DNA from: Clostridia bacterium
Lineage (GTDB): Bacteria; Bacillota; Clostridia; Christensenellales; Aristaeellaceae
Assembly: GCA_016295665.1 (NCBI GenBank)
Contig: JAEDKS010000004.1
Span: 1-31,867, forward strand
Reading direction: 5' to 3'
Length of the DNA: 31,867 bases
Below the pieces are notes generated by a model that saw only the letters and a list, made by a program, of their open reading frames with translations, searched no databases and was not told where the DNA came from. Position numbers and translations under genes: made by a program. Below, in pieces: positions 30,085-31,867 of this stretch (position 1 is its first letter; each line of letters begins with the position of its first letter).

Positions 30085-31867
30085 ATGAAAAAGACCGAAG
30101 TCTTGAAGCGCCTGTTTGCGTGGACGCTTTCCATCGTGATGCTGCTGACGATGATGCCGGTGGAGGCACTAGCGGAGCAGGGGTCGCTGTTTACGGTGTT
30201 TAATGCAAGTCCCGTGGCGACCAGCAACGATCTGAACAAATTTCTGTATCTGGCGGATCTGAACCTGCCTGAGGGCGGGGTTATGTATCCTGGGGTGGAG
30301 TACAACCTGACGCTGACCTTCGCAGAGTATCGCGAGCTGCAGTTTACCAAGGATAGACATACGACGTTTACCTATACCTTCCCGGAAGGCGCTGTGCCTT
30401 CTTCGCTTGTGGATGGCGGTAGTGCCGAGTTTACGACGACAGTCAAGGTGAATAATGTCGATCAGCAGATTACGGTCCACATGAACTATGTGCTCACAGG
30501 CAACCAGTTGGTGATTACTTTTGCTGATGAGGATGCGTCTGATCTATACCTGCAACTTATCAACAACGGAACCATTACAGTCAAGGCAAGAATCAAATTA
30601 GATGAAACAAAAGATGTAACACAGATTAAATTTAATGATTCGTGTGCTTTTGATGTTGTCAAGGGAGAAGCTAAAGTTGAAGTTGAGAAGTCCCACGATC
30701 AGTGGAACGTTGCTACCAGTGAAGATGGAGCGAACTTCCTGGTTTCATATACGGTAACGGTGAAGTCGAGCGGCATTAATGAAAATGTAATTGTGAAGGA
30801 TATGCTTTCTTCCGATCGAGCAGATAAAACCATTTGCTATTATGTTGGTTCTTTGATTGTGAAAGATAAGAACCGGAATCAGATTAGCACTGATGGCAAA
30901 GTCACCACGAACAATGATGGCTTCACCTGTAATCTTGGTACAATGAACGATGGTGATGTGTACTATCTCACCTATCAGGTGTCCATTCCGCGGGATGAAG
31001 CTCATTTTGTTGAGGCGGCAATTACCAATCTTGGAAATCATGTCCAGGTTTCTTACGGTGACAACAAGTCGGATGAAACGCATGACAGTTTGACAATTGA
31101 GAAATTGCCTTCCTATGCTGGCGTGGAGAAAAATGGCGTAGCTGGTGGTCTAATTACAGAAGGGCCTGATGCCCCCTATTATGTAGTAACATGGACGGTT
31201 AATATTAATAAAGAACAATTGATTAGTTTGAACGGCAAAAAATTTACTGATACACTTACAACTGAAGGGATGTCCTACTGGGGTGATGGTATCACTATCG
31301 ATGAAAAGAGTGTATCCTGGGATGTACTCAGGTGCCAACCCAGTAAAGATACTTCATTCAGTTACACTTTTGACGATGGTGTTACTGAATACAAATCACA
31401 TACCATAAAATATCAGACTATGGTACCTGTGAGTGATTTTGCTGGTGATAAATGGTTCAGCAACAAAGCAAAGGTCGATGGATGCGGCGAGCAGGATGCA
31501 GGTGTATCAATTCATGGCGAAAAAACTGGCGGGATTGAGAATTCTGCTGTCGTAAAGGAGTTCGTTAAGGCGGATGGTCGCAATACCATGACTTGGCGGG
31601 TTACTTTGACCGTTCCTGAAAATGCCACAACAATCAACTTGCTTGATACATACCCGAATATTGGATACTGGACTGGAAGCGAGAGCGGTAAGGCAACTGA
31701 CACGGTGATTGCGGATTCACTGACGGTTATCAGCGGATTACACGATGGAGAGAAGGTTTCGTTTGCTGAACAAGATCAGTGGAGTGGATTGATTGTATTC
31801 GAGTTGGATGGAAATAATGTAGCTTCTACAACCGTTGGGATGCGTACGATTGTTGTCGAATTCAAAA
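30085..31867 (+). CDS. Large modular cell-surface protein / adhesin (partial, runs off the window)
   Basis: ATG 30085 follows AGGGGGAG. The frame stays open to the end of the window (594 codons) with no stop. The N-terminus is a signal peptide (MKKTEVLKRLF, hydrophobic core, cleavage near ALA-EQ, residues ~29-31). The rest is beta-rich and modular. Units such as KVEVEKSHDQWN with VSYTVTVKSSG and VIVKDML, VVTWTVNIN with KKFTDTL, and AVVKEF with MTWRVTLTVP and TINLLDTYP resemble DUF11 / Cna-type repeats of Gram-positive adhesins and pilins. Such repeats often have Lys-Asn isopeptide bonds, so the recurring Lys near the start of each unit is consistent with that. The C-terminus and any sortase motif lie outside the window. 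GC falls from 60% (30121-30180) to 23% (31201-31260), unlike the other genes. Confidence 0.8.
   Translation, partial: MKKTEVLKRLFAWTLSIVMLLTMMPVEALAEQGSLFTVFNASPVATSNDLNKFLYLADLNLPEGGVMYPGVEYNLTLTFAEYRELQFTKDRHTTFTYTFPEGAVPSSLVDGGSAEFTTTVKVNNVDQQITVHMNYVLTGNQLVITFADEDASDLYLQLINNGTITVKARIKLDETKDVTQIKFNDSCAFDVVKGEAKVEVEKSHDQWNVATSEDGANFLVSYTVTVKSSGINENVIVKDMLSSDRADKTICYYVGSLIVKDKNRNQISTDGKVTTNNDGFTCNLGTMNDGDVYYLTYQVSIPRDEAHFVEAAITNLGNHVQVSYGDNKSDETHDSLTIEKLPSYAGVEKNGVAGGLITEGPDAPYYVVTWTVNINKEQLISLNGKKFTDTLTTEGMSYWGDGITIDEKSVSWDVLRCQPSKDTSFSYTFDDGVTEYKSHTIKYQTMVPVSDFAGDKWFSNKAKVDGCGEQDAGVSIHGEKTGGIENSAVVKEFVKADGRNTMTWRVTLTVPENATTINLLDTYPNIGYWTGSESGKATDTVIADSLTVISGLHDGEKVSFAEQDQWSGLIVFELDGNNVASTTVGMRTIVVEFK

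Noticed and set aside
1..31867. CRISPR arrays, tRNA or rRNA genes, insertion sequences, phage genes
   Set aside because: No regularly spaced repeats, no cloverleaf with CCA-type acceptor, no rRNA-like stretches and no transposase or integrase motifs were found.

Overview
The window reads as chromosome of a high-GC, Gram-positive member of the Bacillota, most likely class Clostridia. The reasons are AGGAGG-type ribosome binding sites before almost every gene, near-consensus sigma-A promoters, the Asp23/DUF2273-nusB-folD-xseAB-ispA gene order, a DacA-type D,D-carboxypeptidase, and secreted substrate-binding proteins with no outer-membrane genes. A gut or rumen Clostridium-like lineage would fit, but the genus cannot be fixed from the sequence alone.

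Positions 1-8863 (+ strand) are a tightly packed housekeeping cluster, with several start/stop overlaps, that ends in a bidirectional terminator at 8875-8909. Its order is: tail of an envelope-stress type protein, DUF2273-type membrane protein, nusB, a TsaD/Kae1 paralogue, folD, xseA, xseB, ispA, a DUF212 membrane protein, an unassigned membrane protein, a cysteine desulfurase and thiI. It joins antitermination, one-carbon metabolism, exonuclease VII, prenyl diphosphate synthesis and tRNA thiolation.

Positions 8934-18344 (- strand) hold separately regulated genes: an AraC-HTH/GGDEF fusion regulator, galM, a secreted beta-propeller/solute-binding fusion, an FGGY sugar kinase, D-Ala-D-Ala carboxypeptidase, a D-2-hydroxyacid dehydrogenase and a TetR regulator. 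Several have recognisable promoters and terminators. Divergent from the TetR gene is a large PreP-like M16 metallopeptidase (18565-21447, +), followed by a small convergent membrane protein (21565-21975, -).

Positions 22161-28839 (+) are a complete oligopeptide/dipeptide ABC importer operon: oppA-like binding protein, two permeases and one polypeptide carrying both ATPase domains. It is driven by a perfect-consensus promoter. Between the binding-protein gene and the first permease lies a strongly structured stretch with several perfect inverted repeats.

Positions 28840-31867 change character. An AT-rich, gene-free upstream region with repeats and a strong promoter leads into a two-gene cell-surface operon: a secreted Ig-like protein and the start of a large modular surface protein that runs off the window. 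Base composition falls sharply inside the second gene, suggesting a mosaic or horizontally acquired adhesin. The observations most worth following are the structured intergenic element of the peptide importer, the mosaic adhesin with its unusual upstream region, the propeller/solute-binding fusion and the AraC-GGDEF fusion.
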